Positions 7,727 through 14,937 of a stretch of DNA of 18,663 bases are shown here, piece after piece. The notes under the pieces are model-generated. The model was given only the letters and a program-made list of their open reading frames with translations, had not been told where the DNA came from and did no database searches. The number at the start of each line of letters is the position of its first letter. The stretch's first letter is position 1. A program made the translations under genes and the position numbers. The DNA lies in contig DLBG01000056.1 in NCBI GenBank assembly GCA_002494135.1, positions 1-18,663 of the forward strand. The letters run 5' to 3'. The DNA is from Lachnospiraceae bacterium UBA7027 (GTDB lineage Bacteria > Bacillota > Clostridia > Lachnospirales > Lachnospiraceae).

Positions 7727-8491
7727 TTAATTCGTTACTTCGTTTTCCGGACGGTTACGTTCGGCTTTCTGACTGTTTTGTTCGACTTTCCGACAATTTT
7801 GTCCGGCTTTCTGACGGATTCGTTCGGCCTTCGAAAAGGCACAGCCGCAAAAATCCTGACGATACAGACCGTACTCTTTTGAAAGTTCGATACTGCGCTG
7901 ATACCCGCCCTTTTTCTTAAAATCCGACGGAAGGTAGGCAACCTTGTACTTCTTTCCTTCTTTCAGACCGATTTGATTTAACAGGTCCGTATTTTTAAGG
8001 GGACTTAAGGTCAGGGTTGTGGCAAAATAATCAAATCCGTTTTCGGACGCATATTTTGCACTTTCTCCAAGCCGCATGCGAAAACAGATGGTGCAGCGTT
8101 CTCCCCTCTCCGGGCAGTCTTCGTATCCTTTTACGGCTTCCATGTATTCTGCCGGTTCGTATCTGCCGTCTACATATTCGATCCGGTACGCCGCAGCCGG
8201 ATTCTCTGCTTCTTCATCTTCAGTCCCGGGATTCGTGATATCTCCGTTTCCTTTGCCGGAGAGCTGTGAATTCAGTGCATCGATGAAGCGCTTTTCTTCC
8301 GTTGCCCGTTTCCGGTACTCCTCTTCGGCGGTAATATTGGGATTAAAATATAAAACCGTAATCCGGAATGTACTACGAAGGTAGGTCAGTACATAACTGC
8401 TGCAGGGTGCGCAACAGGCATGCAGCAGGAGTGTTTTTCCCTTCACGTTCGGATCGTTTAACAGCCTATCCATTTCAAACTGTGCATTCAT
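7727..8491 (-). CDS. queH: Epoxyqueuosine reductase QueH with a heptad-repeat C-terminal tail
   Basis: QueH (formerly DUF208) performs the last step of queuosine synthesis, reducing epoxyqueuosine to queuosine in the anticodon of tRNA(Asp/Asn/His/Tyr). It is the non-cobalamin alternative to QueG. The 254-residue protein has the characteristic HACCAPC (24-30), Cys126, Cys133 and Cys136 in CPERGERCTIC, and Cys215/Cys217 in DFCGC, which supply iron-sulfur and redox cysteines. Two parts look non-conserved: an acidic insertion at about 74-100, and a 34-residue basic tail (221-254) built from heptads encoded by 21-bp tandem repeats. The ATG at 8491 overlaps the TGA of the EAL gene (ATGA), so translation is probably coupled; Met7 is an unlikely alternative start. 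Confidence 0.95.
   Translation of the reverse strand: MNAQFEMDRLLNDPNVKGKTLLLHACCAPCSSYVLTYLRSTFRITVLYFNPNITAEEEYRKRATEEKRFIDALNSQLSGKGNGDITNPGTEDEEAENPAAAYRIEYVDGRYEPAEYMEAVKGYEDCPERGERCTICFRMRLGESAKYASENGFDYFATTLTLSPLKNTDLLNQIGLKEGKKYKVAYLPSDFKKKGGYQRSIELSKEYGLYRQDFCGCAFSKAERIRQKAGQNCRKVEQNSQKAERNRPENEVTN
7754..7837 (-). repeat. 21-bp tandem repeat (four units) within queH
   Basis: Four consecutive imperfect 21-base units start at 7754, 7775, 7796 and 7817. They share a core close to TTCGGCTTTCTGAC on the + strand; the last unit is the most diverged. Being a multiple of three they keep frame. The heptads they encode (221-248) start with Lys-Ala/Val: KAERIRQ, KAGQNCR, KVEQNSQ, KAERNRP. Expansion or loss of units would change only the tail length. 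Confidence 0.8.
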
Positions 8492-10851
8492 GATTCGCTC
8501 TTTTCGGTCTTCTCTTCTTTTTCGGAATTACCGTTTTTTGAAACATCCGTCCTTAAATACTTCTCCATAAATTCCTCAAAAGGAATCGGTTTGCTGTAAT
8601 AGAATCCCTGTACCTTGTTGCAGCCGATTTCTTTTAAAACCTCAATCTGTTCCCGTGTTTCCACGCCCTCGCAAACCACGCTGATGCCCAAATTGTGTGC
8701 CATCTCCACGATATGACGCATGATGATCTTGGTATCCTTGGACGTATTGGATTCGGAGAAGAAATCCTTGTCAATCTTTAAGACATCGAACGGAATGTCC
8801 TTTAATATGTTAAGGGAGGAATAACCGCTTCCGAAATCGTCCATGCAAAGCTGCAGTCCCATTTCCTTTAACTCGTCCACGAGAGAAATCATCTTCTCGC
8901 GGTCGGTTAAGAATACGGATTCCGTGATTTCTATCTGAATATCGTCAATGGATGTGTCATACCTCGTCATGACACGTTCCACGTTCTTTAAATACTCCGG
9001 GTTGCAAAGCAGGATTCTCGACTGGTTGATGGAAACCGGGACAATGTTGTACCCGCCCTTCTGCCTGTATTCCTTAATCTTGGAACAGAGAACTTCCAGC
9101 ATATAGAAATCCAGTTTCTCAATGAAACCGTTCTGCTCAAAAATCGGAATGTAATCGGAGGGATATACGCAGCTTCCGTCATCCTTGATCCAGCGGGAAA
9201 GAATTTCCGCGCCGACGATTTTATCCTGAAAGATATCCCATTTCGGCTGCAGATATGCCTTGAATTCGCCTTTCACCAGTGCGGACTGCATCTCGGATTC
9301 GATGCGGTCGTTTTTCTTCATCTCATTGATGATTTCGTCGGAATAAACGGCCTCCAGCCGGCTTTCGTCACCCTTTAAGGATTTTCTGGCCGCATTGGCA
9401 TGGTCAATCATGATATCAAGATTCCGGTCTTCCTTCTGAATCTTGTAAATACCTTTCTTGATACGGATCGGATATTTGACGCCGACCTCTTTTGCCGCAT
9501 CGCTGATTTTCTTCTCGCAGATTCTGACGCGTTCCACCATCTCACTGTCGTTTAAAACCAGACAGAGGAACTGGTCGGAATTGATTCTCGCAATCATTTC
9601 CTTTTTGGAGAATACTTCCGCGAATTTATCCTGCACAAAACGCAGAACGTCGTCTGCCGCGGTATGTCCGTACGCTTCGTTGATGTAACGGAAGTTTGCG
9701 ATATCGAGACGGACTATGACATAATGATTCTCGGAATTGTTATGGATTAAATCCGGTGCCTTGATTTTAAAATAATTCAGATTCGCTCCGCCGGTCACTT
9801 CGTCGGTATATGCCAGCTGCTCAATCTGCATCATGTTCTTGTAGTTCACCATCATCTGCAGCATGATGATGAAGAACATAATCGCACAGATTAAAACGCT
9901 TGCGATAAAACAGGTGATGATAATCGGCATCATCTGTTTGTCAATCAGGCCGTTGTCGAGAATAACAATCATGAAAAGGTTATTGCAGTTTTTGACTTCA
10001 ACGCCCTTTAACTGAACCTGCTTTCCGTCGCTGCCCTTTACGGACACAGCGTACTCTTTGTTAACGTCCAGGAAACGGCGCATTTTCACAAGCTTGTCGT
10101 TGGTTGCTTTTTTACGGTCGGATAATGAATAAACCGCATCATAAACATTATCCCTCTCTCCGTACTTTTCCAAAAACCGCGGAGAACAGTCATACAGTTC
10201 ACCGTTTGAATCCACCAGACAGCCGCTGCCGACGGAATCGATGTTTCCGTAGTATTCTTCGCCGAGCAGATTATTGATCTGTGAGGTGACAATATAGTAA
10301 CCGACAATGGCATCTTCAGCGGAGCGTACTCTTTTTACACCGACAAAACATGCCTGTTTGGCTGCCTTCGGATCTTCCCCTTCCTGCTGCACATTTTCAT
10401 CGTGCGCTTCAAGGAACGTACAGTAAGAATAATAATCATCCTCGTACAGATTGCTTCGAATCCCCGGTACTTCACTGAAAGCATGCGAGTCCTTAATCCG
10501 GCATCCGTCTTCGTCAAGCAGTGTTCCGCTCGCGTCCAGATAATAAAAATCGTAAACAAAACTGGATTGTTTTAATAACGCCAGGTATTCGCCGATTATT
10601 TTTTTATCCCGTGATTCGGGTGCATTTATGAACACCTGCTGCGTTTTGTCTTTCATTTTCGCCACATCGGTTCTGACATCCATGACGATGGTTCCAAGCT
10701 GGGAAAGAAGATAATTCCGGGTCATGTTGTAGGATGCCGCACGTACAATAAGGATGTTTACGGCAATCGTTATAACCACCAGAACAATGGCGATTGCGAT
10801 TACCGAAAGCGGAATATTCTGTTGTTTCATTCCGTTTGCCTTTTTTCCCAT
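8488..10851 (-). CDS. Membrane sensor c-di-GMP phosphodiesterase (degenerate GGDEF + EAL)
   Basis: A 787-residue signalling protein. Membrane segments at about 13-36 and 308-333 flank an extracellular sensor region (37-307), probably Cache/PAS-like. A GGDEF-fold domain follows (345-500), whose signature reads NSDQF at 424-428 instead of GGDEF, so cyclase activity should be lost; GTP binding as an activator is possible. The EAL domain (520-765) keeps the metal and catalytic residues: Glu549 (in EIL), Asn609, Glu641 and Glu644 region, Asp671-Asp672 in DDFGSGYSS, Lys692, Glu728 and Gln748. It should hydrolyse c-di-GMP to pGpG. The tail (766-787) is charged. The ATG at 10851 follows GGGAG at seven to eight bases. 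It is the first gene of the operon, with its own promoter, and overlaps queH by four bases. Confidence 0.93.
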   Translation of the reverse strand: MGKKANGMKQQNIPLSVIAIAIVLVVITIAVNILIVRAASYNMTRNYLLSQLGTIVMDVRTDVAKMKDKTQQVFINAPESRDKKIIGEYLALLKQSSFVYDFYYLDASGTLLDEDGCRIKDSHAFSEVPGIRSNLYEDDYYSYCTFLEAHDENVQQEGEDPKAAKQACFVGVKRVRSAEDAIVGYYIVTSQINNLLGEEYYGNIDSVGSGCLVDSNGELYDCSPRFLEKYGERDNVYDAVYSLSDRKKATNDKLVKMRRFLDVNKEYAVSVKGSDGKQVQLKGVEVKNCNNLFMIVILDNGLIDKQMMPIIITCFIASVLICAIMFFIIMLQMMVNYKNMMQIEQLAYTDEVTGGANLNYFKIKAPDLIHNNSENHYVIVRLDIANFRYINEAYGHTAADDVLRFVQDKFAEVFSKKEMIARINSDQFLCLVLNDSEMVERVRICEKKISDAAKEVGVKYPIRIKKGIYKIQKEDRNLDIMIDHANAARKSLKGDESRLEAVYSDEIINEMKKNDRIESEMQSALVKGEFKAYLQPKWDIFQDKIVGAEILSRWIKDDGSCVYPSDYIPIFEQNGFIEKLDFYMLEVLCSKIKEYRQKGGYNIVPVSINQSRILLCNPEYLKNVERVMTRYDTSIDDIQIEITESVFLTDREKMISLVDELKEMGLQLCMDDFGSGYSSLNILKDIPFDVLKIDKDFFSESNTSKDTKIIMRHIVEMAHNLGISVVCEGVETREQIEVLKEIGCNKVQGFYYSKPIPFEEFMEKYLRTDVSKNGNSEKEEKTEKSES

Positions 10852-10888
10852 ACATGCTCTCCCGCAGCCGGATATAAGAAATCATATT

Positions 10889-10917
10889 ATTATACCATAA
10901 AAAAAGTGCCGAGTGAA
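10889..10917 (-). promoter_or_regulatory. Promoter of the EAL-queH-argS operon
   Basis: On the minus strand, TATAAT (10889-10894) is preceded by TGG (extended -10) and, 17 bases upstream, by TTCACT (10912-10917; 4 of 6 to the sigma-A -35). Transcription should start near 10882, about 30 bases before the ATG. The -35 lies inside the stem of the ltaS-family terminator, so terminator and promoter are physically nested. Confidence 0.7.
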
Positions 10918-10936
10918 CTGATTTGTTCACCCGGCA
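10899..10936 (-). terminator. Rho-independent terminator of the ltaS-family gene
   Basis: Minus-strand RNA forms a stem of GCCGGGTGAAC (10935-10925) with GTTCACTCGGC (10918-10908), eleven pairs with one G-U wobble plus a closing A-T, around a 6-base loop. Seven U's follow from 10905 to 10899 after two bases. It starts 33 bases after the ltaS-family stop and separates that gene from the EAL operon. Confidence 0.9.
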
Positions 10937-10968
10937 ACTGTTTTTCGTATGCTTCTTTTCGAATTTCT

Positions 10969-13731
10969 TTACGGATTCTCCTGCTGCTGTTGTTCCTGCT
11001 TGGCAGCTTCTTCCGCCGCCTTCTTTGCAAGATACTCTTCGAGGCGTTTCGCTTCCTCTTCGTTTAAAATATTCATCTGGTCGCGGACCGTATTCTCCCG
11101 GATCATTTCCTGCGACACTTCTTCGGGAAGCATCAGCCTTGCATCCTGCCATAAATGCAGGAAGAAATTGGTCTTTATGATGTTTACGGATGCGGAGTAC
11201 TCGGAATCAATCAGGGCAGACATATTGTCTAAGTATGCCTGTAAATCCACCACATCGTACTTCTCGGGATTTAGTTTCCAGTCAACCTGTCCGGTCTTTG
11301 CATTGTAAGTTACCTTTTCGGTAATAAAGCTCTTGTCGTAAAGCACGGCTTTATGAATTCCGTCGGAAAAAATATCCGTTCCCATGTAAAGTCTGGAATC
11401 ATAGTCGATTCCGAGAAGATTCAGTACGGTGGGAAGAATGTCCACGTTACAGCAGTAAGTGTTTGTGGAAATATTCTCTTCGAGTCCGGTAGTATACATG
11501 ATGCAGGTGGAATGATAAATGTCCATCTCGGAAATCGGTCTGCCCACGAGGGAGGTTCTTCCCTGCTCGGACAGATAATACGGATAATGATCGCCGGTTA
11601 AAACAATCAGTGTCTTATCCATAAGTCCGGCTTCTTCCAGCGTATTTACCAGGTATTCCATACCGTATTCCAATTCCAGCTCGCCGGCTAAATATCCCAG
11701 CGCTTCACTGTTGTATTTGTTTGCATCCTCACCGAGACGGTTCTTCACCTCTTCGATGTTCTTACGATACATAACATTGTTGGCGTTGTAGGGACCGTGG
11801 CCACTGAAAGTCATGTAATATGCAAAGAAACGGTCTTCCCCGATATATTTTTCCAGAGACTGCTGCATCATTTCGTTGTCCGATGCGGGCCAGCTGGTAC
11901 TGAATGACATTCCCTCATTCATGAAATACAGATTCTCAAGTCCGAGATTCGGCCAGGAAAACTTACGTCTGTAGTACGTTCCGTAATAATTGTGGAAAGC
12001 GAATGTCTTCATGCCTGCCTTGGAAAATACATGTCCCAGGCCGGTCGGCATATACTTCGTAGAGGACTGCGGCATACTTCCGACATCCCGTCCGCTGTCC
12101 GCCTGACGGGACACATCCGGCCAGTAGCTGGTTGCGAATGCGTACTCTCCGTTGGTTGTGGTGTTACGGAAACTGTTGTAATAGTTGTTTAAAATGATGC
12201 CGTTATTCATCATCTTGTAAAGCGTCGGCGTTACTTTTTCATGCACACCGTAGGTCCAGAAACCTTCGCCGCAGATGTAAATAACATTGTATCCTTCCAG
12301 CAGACCGGTGTACTGATTCGTATTCGTCGGTTTTCTGTCTCCGAAATACTCATACATGTCACGGATGCTGTTATCGTTTGCGTTTTCTGCAAGTTCTTCG
12401 AAATCGATGGTTTCGAATACATGCGGTTTTACTTCGTAATCCGGTTCTTCCTCTTTGGGAAGTTCGGAGGGGATTTCCTCATCGGGATCCGGCTGGCTGG
12501 TAAGCTCCAGCGCGGAAGTGTCTGCCTTAACGATGGTCGACATTTCTTCCTTCTTTCCGAAGCCGAAATAATAGGATCCTGCCTCAATGATGGACGTTGT
12601 CATGGCACCGAGTCTGGATGCCGTGGTATCCGTATCACTGATATTGGAATGATATGCGTAATAGGCACTCTGTCTTCCCGTACCGCCGAAACGAAGTCCT
12701 TCGGCTGCGCCGAACCAGAAGCCGATTGCGATTAAAAATGCCATAATATGAATCAGCACGGGATACGGATTTACCTTAATCTTTTTGGTAAGGCCGAGAA
12801 CCAGTGCCGCAATGGCGGGACACAAGAGCAGAATAATCAGTCCGATGGACTTGATTACGGTTTCCTGCATCGCCCACCAGAAGTTTCCGACCGCGTCCCC
12901 GCCCATGCCGAGCATGGAAACGGATAAAAGCGATCCGAAAATCCGGAAATATACCATCTGGATTCCGTAGAATACGGCAACAATCAACATGGTGATTGGG
13001 AACAGAAATCTGCTGACCTGCTTCGGCACAAAACCGTTAATGGCCGCAAGGATAAGCGCCTGCGCCGGTACAAACAGAAGGAAATAAAGATTCCGCTTTG
13101 AAATGCCCGCACCCATCTGAAGTCTTAACACCAGTTCCCAGAATACGATGGACAAAACAAAGATTCCGAAGTAGATCAAAAGCTGTAAAATACCTCTTCT
13201 CATGTCCGACCAGAATTCTTTGCGGTCTCTTTCGCGGTTTCTCTGCCGATATTCTCTCTGCTCTTCGGGCGTCATGTATTTATATCTTTTTCTCTCTTCC
13301 CTGCGAGCTTCTTTTTGGCGTAAATTCTTTTCTTTTTCTTTTGCCGCAGCCTCTTTTTGTGCAAGTTTGTCCGCTGCTTTTTTTGCTTTCTTTTCTTCTT
13401 TGGAAAGCTTAACTTCGCTCTTCTTTTCGGCGGATTCTTTCCCCGCTTCGTCTGCGGTTTCTTTTTCCGACTCTTTTGCGGTATCTTTTTCCGGCTCTTT
13501 TGCCGTTTCCTTTACCGCCTCTTTCATCGTTTCCTTTCCCGGTTCAATCGGCTTAATATCCACGATTTTATCTTCTTCGTCATTTGCAGGTTCCGTCAGT
13601 TTTTTTCCGATTACTTCTCCGCCATCGTTCTCATTCTCTTTTTCGATAATGGGTACAATGTTCTCAATCGGTTCGTCATTCAGTTCCCTGCGTTCTTTCT
13701 CGGTCATACTTTTTTCTTTCCGCGCTCTCAT
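10969..13731 (-). CDS. LtaS-family polyglycerolphosphate (lipoteichoic acid) synthase with long charged N-terminus
   Basis: A 920-residue membrane enzyme of the alkaline phosphatase/sulfatase superfamily. LtaS uses phosphatidylglycerol to polymerise glycerolphosphate on a lipid anchor outside the membrane. Residues 1-178 are cytoplasmic and highly charged. Five membrane segments follow (about 180-201, 213-232, 241-263, 292-313, 324-342), as in S. aureus LtaS. The extracellular domain starts near 480 with Glu489 (metal), the nucleophilic Thr in RNTTTNGEY (524-526), His645 in SGHGPY, and Asp714-His715 in TGDHYPYYL. S. aureus LtaS is about 650 residues; the excess is the N-terminal tail and a Gln/Glu-rich C-terminal tail (885-920). 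Start is uncertain: the ATG at 13731 has no clear Shine-Dalgarno, whereas Met9 (13707) has GGAAAG eight bases upstream. Another glycopolymer transferase of this family remains possible. Confidence 0.93.
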   Translation of the reverse strand: MRARKEKSMTEKERRELNDEPIENIVPIIEKENENDGGEVIGKKLTEPANDEEDKIVDIKPIEPGKETMKEAVKETAKEPEKDTAKESEKETADEAGKESAEKKSEVKLSKEEKKAKKAADKLAQKEAAAKEKEKNLRQKEARREERKRYKYMTPEEQREYRQRNRERDRKEFWSDMRRGILQLLIYFGIFVLSIVFWELVLRLQMGAGISKRNLYFLLFVPAQALILAAINGFVPKQVSRFLFPITMLIVAVFYGIQMVYFRIFGSLLSVSMLGMGGDAVGNFWWAMQETVIKSIGLIILLLCPAIAALVLGLTKKIKVNPYPVLIHIMAFLIAIGFWFGAAEGLRFGGTGRQSAYYAYHSNISDTDTTASRLGAMTTSIIEAGSYYFGFGKKEEMSTIVKADTSALELTSQPDPDEEIPSELPKEEEPDYEVKPHVFETIDFEELAENANDNSIRDMYEYFGDRKPTNTNQYTGLLEGYNVIYICGEGFWTYGVHEKVTPTLYKMMNNGIILNNYYNSFRNTTTNGEYAFATSYWPDVSRQADSGRDVGSMPQSSTKYMPTGLGHVFSKAGMKTFAFHNYYGTYYRRKFSWPNLGLENLYFMNEGMSFSTSWPASDNEMMQQSLEKYIGEDRFFAYYMTFSGHGPYNANNVMYRKNIEEVKNRLGEDANKYNSEALGYLAGELELEYGMEYLVNTLEEAGLMDKTLIVLTGDHYPYYLSEQGRTSLVGRPISEMDIYHSTCIMYTTGLEENISTNTYCCNVDILPTVLNLLGIDYDSRLYMGTDIFSDGIHKAVLYDKSFITEKVTYNAKTGQVDWKLNPEKYDVVDLQAYLDNMSALIDSEYSASVNIIKTNFFLHLWQDARLMLPEEVSQEMIRENTVRDQMNILNEEEAKRLEEYLAKKAAEEAAKQEQQQQENP
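13438..13533 (-). repeat. 24-bp tandem repeat (four units) in the N-terminal tail of the LtaS-family gene
   Basis: Four consecutive 24-base units, starting at 13533, 13509, 13485 and 13461 on the minus strand, encode the octapeptides ETMKEAVK, ETAKEPEK, DTAKESEK and ETADEAGK (residues 67-98). A fifth, degenerate unit ESAEKKSE follows. On the + strand the units share a core close to CTCTTTTGCCGTTTC. The array keeps frame, so it behaves like a coding minisatellite in the cytoplasmic tail. Confidence 0.75.
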
Positions 13732-13788
13732 TCAGCGCTTTTTGCGACGCCTTTTCGCGCCGTTTCGTTTTTTTGCCCACATATCCAT
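13732..13788 (-). other. Short in-frame basic upstream ORF abutting the LtaS-family gene
   Basis: Reading back from the LtaS-family ATG in the same frame, a TGA (13732-13734) is preceded by 18 open codons starting ATG-GAT-ATG (13788). They encode MDMWAKKRNGAKRRRKKR. Stop and next start are directly adjacent (TGA-ATG). No Shine-Dalgarno precedes either ATG. It may be a leader peptide, an N-terminal extension cut off by a nonsense mutation, or chance in a purine-rich leader. It is listed as a candidate and not as a proven gene. Confidence 0.3.
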
Positions 13789-13808
13789 GTTTACATAATC
13801 ACTGAGTA

Positions 13809-13838
13809 ATTATATCGAATGGCATAAATACGGCGCAA
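13809..13838 (-). promoter_or_regulatory. Candidate promoter of the LtaS-family gene
   Basis: On the minus strand TATAAT (13809-13814) is preceded at 18 bases by TTGCGC (13833-13838; 4 of 6 to TTGACA). The predicted start near 13802 gives a leader of about 70 bases. A second perfect TATAAT (13855-13860) lies further upstream without a good -35, so the choice between them is open. Confidence 0.5.
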
Positions 13839-13911
13839 TACGGAAAATACCCAAATTATACGGTTTTTTCGTGAATCTTTTGTATAAATTGTAGAATTAA
13901 GTCCGCTTATA

Positions 13912-13920
13912 TGGTAGAAT
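13912..13920 (+). promoter_or_regulatory. Candidate extended -10 promoter of the MoxR-DUF58-transglutaminase cluster
   Basis: TGG-TAGAAT (13912-13920) resembles an extended -10 element, placing the start near 13927, about 50 bases before the moxR-like ATG. No good -35 is seen at 17 bases. A direct repeat GTAGAATT occurs at 13891-13898 and 13914-13921, 23 bases apart, so one copy overlaps this -10. TATAAA at 13883-13888 is an alternative -10. Confidence 0.35.
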
Positions 13921-13980
13921 TTTAAGGTACGCGGGGTGAGAGAAAACGTACGATAATCAGAAAGAAATTGGAGAATCACT

Positions 13981-14934
13981 ATGCCGGACAACATTTATAT
14001 GTCTCAGATTGAAGAAATGAAAAATACCATTCGTCTTGCCATTCACGGTAAGGATGATGTCATCGATATGGTGCTGTGTGCGGTTTTTGCCGGAGGTCAC
14101 ATCCTGTTGGAGGATATCCCCGGTGTCGGAAAAACCACTCTCGTAACGGCACTTGCAAAGGTTATGAGCCTGGACTACCGCCGCGTGCAGTTTACACCGG
14201 ACGTACTTCCCAGCGATATTTCCGGTTTCACCATGTATGATAAAAATACAGGCGAATTCTCCTTCCGTGAGGGTTCCGTTTATACCAATCTCTTCCTTGC
14301 GGATGAGATCAACCGTACTTCTCCGAAAACCCAGTCCGCGCTTTTGGAGGTTATGGAGGAAGGCCGTGCCACCGTGGACGGTGTAACCCGCGATCTGCCG
14401 AAGCCTTTCATGGTAATCGCAACCCAGAACCCCATCGGTGCATCCGGTACGCAGAAACTTCCGGAATCCCAGCTCGACCGTTTCATGGTACGTCTTTCCA
14501 TGGGATATCCGAATCATAAAAGCGCCGTGGATATTTTAAAAGGCGACTCCCACGAAATCATCCGCGAAATGAATCCCATCATTCAGCAGGATGATATTCT
14601 CGCCATGCAAAAAATGGTAGCCGACGTCCATGTCAGCGAAGCACTGTACGATTACGCGGTTTCCTTAACCGAGGCAACCCGCAACGAGGAGATTTTCACA
14701 TTGGGACTCTCCCCCCGCGGAAGCATCGCTTTGCTGAAAATGGCCAAAGCACATGCTTTTCTCTCCGGCCGGGACTATGTCATTCCCGAAGATTTCCGTG
14801 AAGTCTTCCTGCCGATTGCCGGACACAGAGTACTGCTCTCCACGAAAGCGAAAGCATCCGGAAGCACGCTGACCACAGCGCTTCTTAATGCATTCGGTTC
14901 CGTTCACATGCCCAGAGTATCACAGGAATTCTAA
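13981..14934 (+). CDS. MoxR-family AAA+ ATPase
   Basis: A 317-residue cytoplasmic ATPase of the AAA_3/MoxR group, whose members act as chaperones that assemble or activate partner proteins encoded next to them. Walker A is PGVGKTT (47-53, Lys51), Walker B is LFLADEIN (104-111, Asp108-Glu109), sensor 1 is ATQNP (147-151) and Arg167 in the LDRF motif is a candidate arginine finger. A C-terminal helical lid domain covers about 190-317. The ATG at 13981 has GGAG eight bases upstream. It is the first gene of the + strand cluster and lies 3 bases before the DUF58 gene. MoxR, DUF58 and transglutaminase proteins form a recurrent gene set, so the DUF58 protein and the transglutaminase are the likely clients. 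Confidence 0.95.
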   Translation: MPDNIYMSQIEEMKNTIRLAIHGKDDVIDMVLCAVFAGGHILLEDIPGVGKTTLVTALAKVMSLDYRRVQFTPDVLPSDISGFTMYDKNTGEFSFREGSVYTNLFLADEINRTSPKTQSALLEVMEEGRATVDGVTRDLPKPFMVIATQNPIGASGTQKLPESQLDRFMVRLSMGYPNHKSAVDILKGDSHEIIREMNPIIQQDDILAMQKMVADVHVSEALYDYAVSLTEATRNEEIFTLGLSPRGSIALLKMAKAHAFLSGRDYVIPEDFREVFLPIAGHRVLLSTKAKASGSTLTTALLNAFGSVHMPRVSQEF

Positions 14935-14937
14935 TCT

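Noticed and set aside
7754..7837. CRISPR-like array
   Set aside because: The 21-bp units are contiguous without spacers and lie in frame within queH.
7670..7920. + strand frames with FGFLT-like repeats
   Set aside because: They are the complement of the 21-bp repeat in the queH tail and have no start signal.
10604..11152. Minus-strand open frame of 182 codons across the ltaS-EAL junction
   Set aside because: It would read through the terminator hairpin and promoter and overlaps both flanking genes in another frame. No protein-like motif is present.
13202..13809. Two overlapping + strand open frames (198 and 150 codons) rich in Phe and Ser
   Set aside because: They are the complement of the Lys/Glu repeats in the LtaS-family N-terminal tail. 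Their periodicity mirrors the 24-bp repeat and there is no separate start signal.
13957..14517. Minus-strand open frame of 186 codons opposite the MoxR gene
   Set aside because: It is a shadow of a conserved AAA+ coding sequence with no family resemblance.
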